Below, piece after piece: positions 6,428 to 7,917 of a stretch of 7,917 nucleotides of DNA. The notes under the pieces are model-generated. The model was not told the origin of the DNA and did not search any database. It was given only the letters and a program-made list of their open reading frames with translations. Each line of letters opens with the position of its first letter. Position 1 is the first letter of the stretch. Source of the stretch: Pseudomonadota bacterium (GTDB taxonomy: Bacteria; Pseudomonadota; Gammaproteobacteria; Burkholderiales; Burkholderiaceae_D); the NCBI GenBank assembly GCA_023409175.1, contig JAEYIG010000004.1:1-7917 (forward strand), read 5' to 3'. A program made the position numbers and the translations under genes.

Positions 6428-6521
6428 CCCTGCAAACTCCAGAAAAGCGTTGTATCCTTTCGGAAGAAAAAACGCAGCAGGAAATAAAAGAATTCCGTCC
6501 ATTAATGAAAGCGGTTTTTAC

Positions 6522-7187
6522 ATGAAACTATTCGACATTGTCGGCCCTGTCATGATCGGCCCATCCAGTTCCCATACCGCCGGTGCCGTTAAAATCGGAC
6601 TGGTCTCCCGGAAACTCCTCGGCGAGAAACCCGTCAGGGCCGAAATCCTCCTGCATGGCTCTTTCGCCATGACCGGTTCGGGCCATGGAACGGACCGTGC
6701 CATCGTCGCCGGAATCATGGGAATCCGGCCGGACGACGAACGCATACCGGACAGTTTCGACATCGCCCATGAAGGGGGAATGACTTTCTCGATTGATACG
6801 GCCCATATCCCGAACGCCCATCCGAACTCGACCATGATACGGCTGGAAGGCGAACAGGGCAGGAAACTCGAGCTTGTCGCTTCCTCTCTCGGCGGTGGCC
6901 GCATCATCGTTTCTCGCATCGACGGCATCACCTCCCACTTCTCCGGCGATGAGAATACCCTGATCGTCCATGCCCAGCACGACCGTCCCGGCCATGTCGC
7001 CCGTGTGACGACCGAACTGGCAAACCACAAGATCAACATCGCCACCATGCAACTGCACCGCCACATGAAAGGCGGACAGGCCGTCATGGTCATCGAATGC
7101 GACTCGACCATTCCCACCGAGCTGGTCGAGAGGCTCAAACAAATGGAAGGCATCATGAAAGTGACCTTCCTGAACCACGAAAATTAA
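6522..7187 (+). CDS. sdaAB: L-serine ammonia-lyase (iron-sulfur), beta subunit
   Basis: The 221-residue beta subunit of the two-subunit [4Fe-4S] L-serine dehydratase, which deaminates L-serine to pyruvate and ammonia in the cytoplasm. The N-terminal domain carries GPSSSHTAGA (13-22), GSGHGTDRA (52-60), HPNS (100-103) and SLGGGRI (122-128), all typical. The C-terminal ACT domain (about 146-218, starting near TLIVHAQHDRPGHVA) is probably a regulatory or serine-binding module. Length is normal for the family. The start at 6522 fits the family start MKLFDIVGPVMIGPSSSHT; the ribosome site is poor (GAAAGCGG about seven bases upstream). The frame is open further upstream to 6330, but those residues look unrelated. 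The sdaAA gene follows nine bases after the stop, so the two are co-transcribed. Confidence 0.96.
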   Translation: MKLFDIVGPVMIGPSSSHTAGAVKIGLVSRKLLGEKPVRAEILLHGSFAMTGSGHGTDRAIVAGIMGIRPDDERIPDSFDIAHEGGMTFSIDTAHIPNAHPNSTMIRLEGEQGRKLELVASSLGGGRIIVSRIDGITSHFSGDENTLIVHAQHDRPGHVARVTTELANHKINIATMQLHRHMKGGQAVMVIECDSTIPTELVERLKQMEGIMKVTFLNHEN

Positions 7188-7196
7188 GGGGCTGAC

Positions 7197-7917
7197 ATGG
7201 CATTCCAATCCATCAAACAAATGCTCGAACAGGCCGAAGCGAAAAAACTGCCCCTGTGGGAAACCATCCTTGAAGACGACATCGCTTCCCAGAACCGCAC
7301 CCGTGAAGAATCCCTGACCCAGATGCGTTATTTCTGGGAAGCCATGAAAACGTCCGGGGAACACTACAATCCGATGGACCGCTCCAACAGCGGCCTTGTC
7401 GGTGGCGATGGGGAAAAAGTCCGGCTGGCCAGCCAGCAGGGTATCCTGTTCGGAGGCGATTTCCTGAACGACGTGATTGCCGAAGCCCTCCGGGTCAGCG
7501 AATGCAACGCGTGCATGAAACGGATCGTCGCCATGCCGACAGCGGGTTCCTGTGGCGTCATCCCTGCTGTCCTGCTCCCGCTCGTCCGTGAACGCCTGAT
7601 ATCCGATGAATTCATCATACAGGCACTCTACATTGCCGCCGGATTCGGACAGGTCATCGCAACCCGTTCATCCATCTCCGGAGCCGAAGGCGGATGCCAG
7701 GCCGAAGTCGGCACAGCCGCCGCGATGGCAGCCGCTGCCGTGACCTTCCTCGGTGGCGGCAGCAACCAGATGTGTTCATACGCCTGTGCCATGGCGATCA
7801 GCAACCTGATGGGACTCGTATGCGACCCGATTGCCGGACTCGTCGAGATCCCCTGCGTCCAGCGCAATGTCATCGGCGCCGTCAACGCCCTCTCCTGCGC
7901 CAATATGGCTTTGGCCG
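7197..7917 (+). CDS. sdaAA: L-serine ammonia-lyase (iron-sulfur), alpha subunit (C-terminus cut by window edge)
   Basis: The catalytic alpha subunit that holds the [4Fe-4S] cluster, whose open iron site acts on the serine hydroxyl. 240 residues are visible out of the usual roughly 290. Conserved stretches are SGLVGGDG (65-72), MPTAGSCGVIPAVL (113-126), ATRSSISGAEGGCQAEVG (155-172) and GLVCDPIAGLVEIPC (206-220). Cys167, Cys209 and Cys220 are the expected cluster ligands; their spacing of 42 and 11 residues equals that of the ligands I recall for the single-chain Legionella enzyme. The start at 7197 has AGGGG six bases upstream. Coming nine bases after sdaAB, it completes an alpha/beta enzyme equivalent to the fused SdaA of E. 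coli. The enzyme class is inactivated by oxygen, so its use suggests low-oxygen growth on serine. Confidence 0.96.
   Translation, partial: MAFQSIKQMLEQAEAKKLPLWETILEDDIASQNRTREESLTQMRYFWEAMKTSGEHYNPMDRSNSGLVGGDGEKVRLASQQGILFGGDFLNDVIAEALRVSECNACMKRIVAMPTAGSCGVIPAVLLPLVRERLISDEFIIQALYIAAGFGQVIATRSSISGAEGGCQAEVGTAAAMAAAAVTFLGGGSNQMCSYACAMAISNLMGLVCDPIAGLVEIPCVQRNVIGAVNALSCANMALA

Larger units (their letters stand above)
6198..6521. other. Divergent spacer between copB and sdaAB, rich in repeats
   Basis: This 324-base region has no convincing gene and must hold the promoters of both copB and sdaAB. It contains: an imperfect inverted repeat at 6215-6240; an inverted repeat ACAG-ATA-CTGT (6258-6268); a direct repeat ACTGTCAT at 6264-6271 and 6317-6324; a 10-base palindrome ATCTATAGAT (6281-6290); a long stem pairing 6335-6346 with 6388-6397; a small hairpin at 6412-6427; and GCGTT/AACGC (6447-6451 with 6471-6475). 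An isolated TTGACA lies at 6290-6295 on the plus strand, but no -10 stands at the right distance. I could not place either promoter with confidence. A plus-strand frame open from 6330 into sdaAB is an in-frame extension without family resemblance. Confidence 0.6.

Noticed and set aside
6330..6521. In-frame upstream extension of sdaAB
   Set aside because: No resemblance to serine dehydratase beta subunits, which begin at MKLFDIVGP; low-complexity residues only.
6505..6525. Six-codon minigene (MKAVFT) whose stop overlaps the sdaAB start as ATGA
   Set aside because: No ribosome site before it and its length makes chance likely.
6528..7364. Long minus-strand open frame opposite sdaAB
   Set aside because: Antisense shadow of sdaAB and the start of sdaAA, which are unmistakable on the plus strand.

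Overview
The window is a chromosomal stretch of moderate GC content (a little over half G+C by eye) holding eight protein genes in four transcription units, with no RNA gene, insertion sequence, phage gene or CRISPR array that I can see. Gene content suggests a proteobacterium: the MOSC protein is close to E. coli YiiM, the nitroreductase and HPP proteins are of proteobacterial type, and there are Shine-Dalgarno sequences before most genes. The two-subunit iron-sulfur L-serine dehydratase points to an anaerobic or oxygen-limited lifestyle. A gut-associated beta- or gammaproteobacterium is my best guess, at low confidence.

Layout. (1) 1-1234, minus strand: an HPP-family membrane protein gene followed by a nitroreductase gene whose C-terminus runs off the left edge. 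(2) 1332-1820, plus strand: a divergent Rrf2-family regulator with three clustered cysteines likely to hold an Fe-S cluster. With unit 1 this looks like a small regulator-plus-targets module, possibly tied to nitrite, nitric oxide or redox stress. (3) 1821-1959: a convergent gap holding a strong hairpin terminator, best placed for the minus strand. (4) 1960-3973, minus strand: guanine deaminase (guaD) followed one base later by a YiiM-type MOSC gene, a tightly coupled pair that may deal with purine bases and N-hydroxylated purine analogues. A plausible promoter lies at about 4005-4031. (5) 4047-6197, minus strand: a CopB-type (CPH motif) copper-exporting P1B ATPase with a long Met/His-rich N-terminal tail. 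(6) 6198-6521: a 324-base divergent spacer rich in inverted and direct repeats. (7) 6522-7917, plus strand: sdaAB and sdaAA, the beta and alpha subunits of [4Fe-4S] L-serine ammonia-lyase (L-serine to pyruvate and ammonia), the second truncated by the right edge.

Taken together, this is mostly ordinary metabolic, metal-homeostasis and stress functions. I found no clearly new multi-gene system. The points most worth a second look are the guaD-MOSC coupling, the HPP/nitroreductase/Rrf2 cluster with an atypical cysteine spacing, the Met/His tail of the copper ATPase, and the structured copB-sdaAB spacer.
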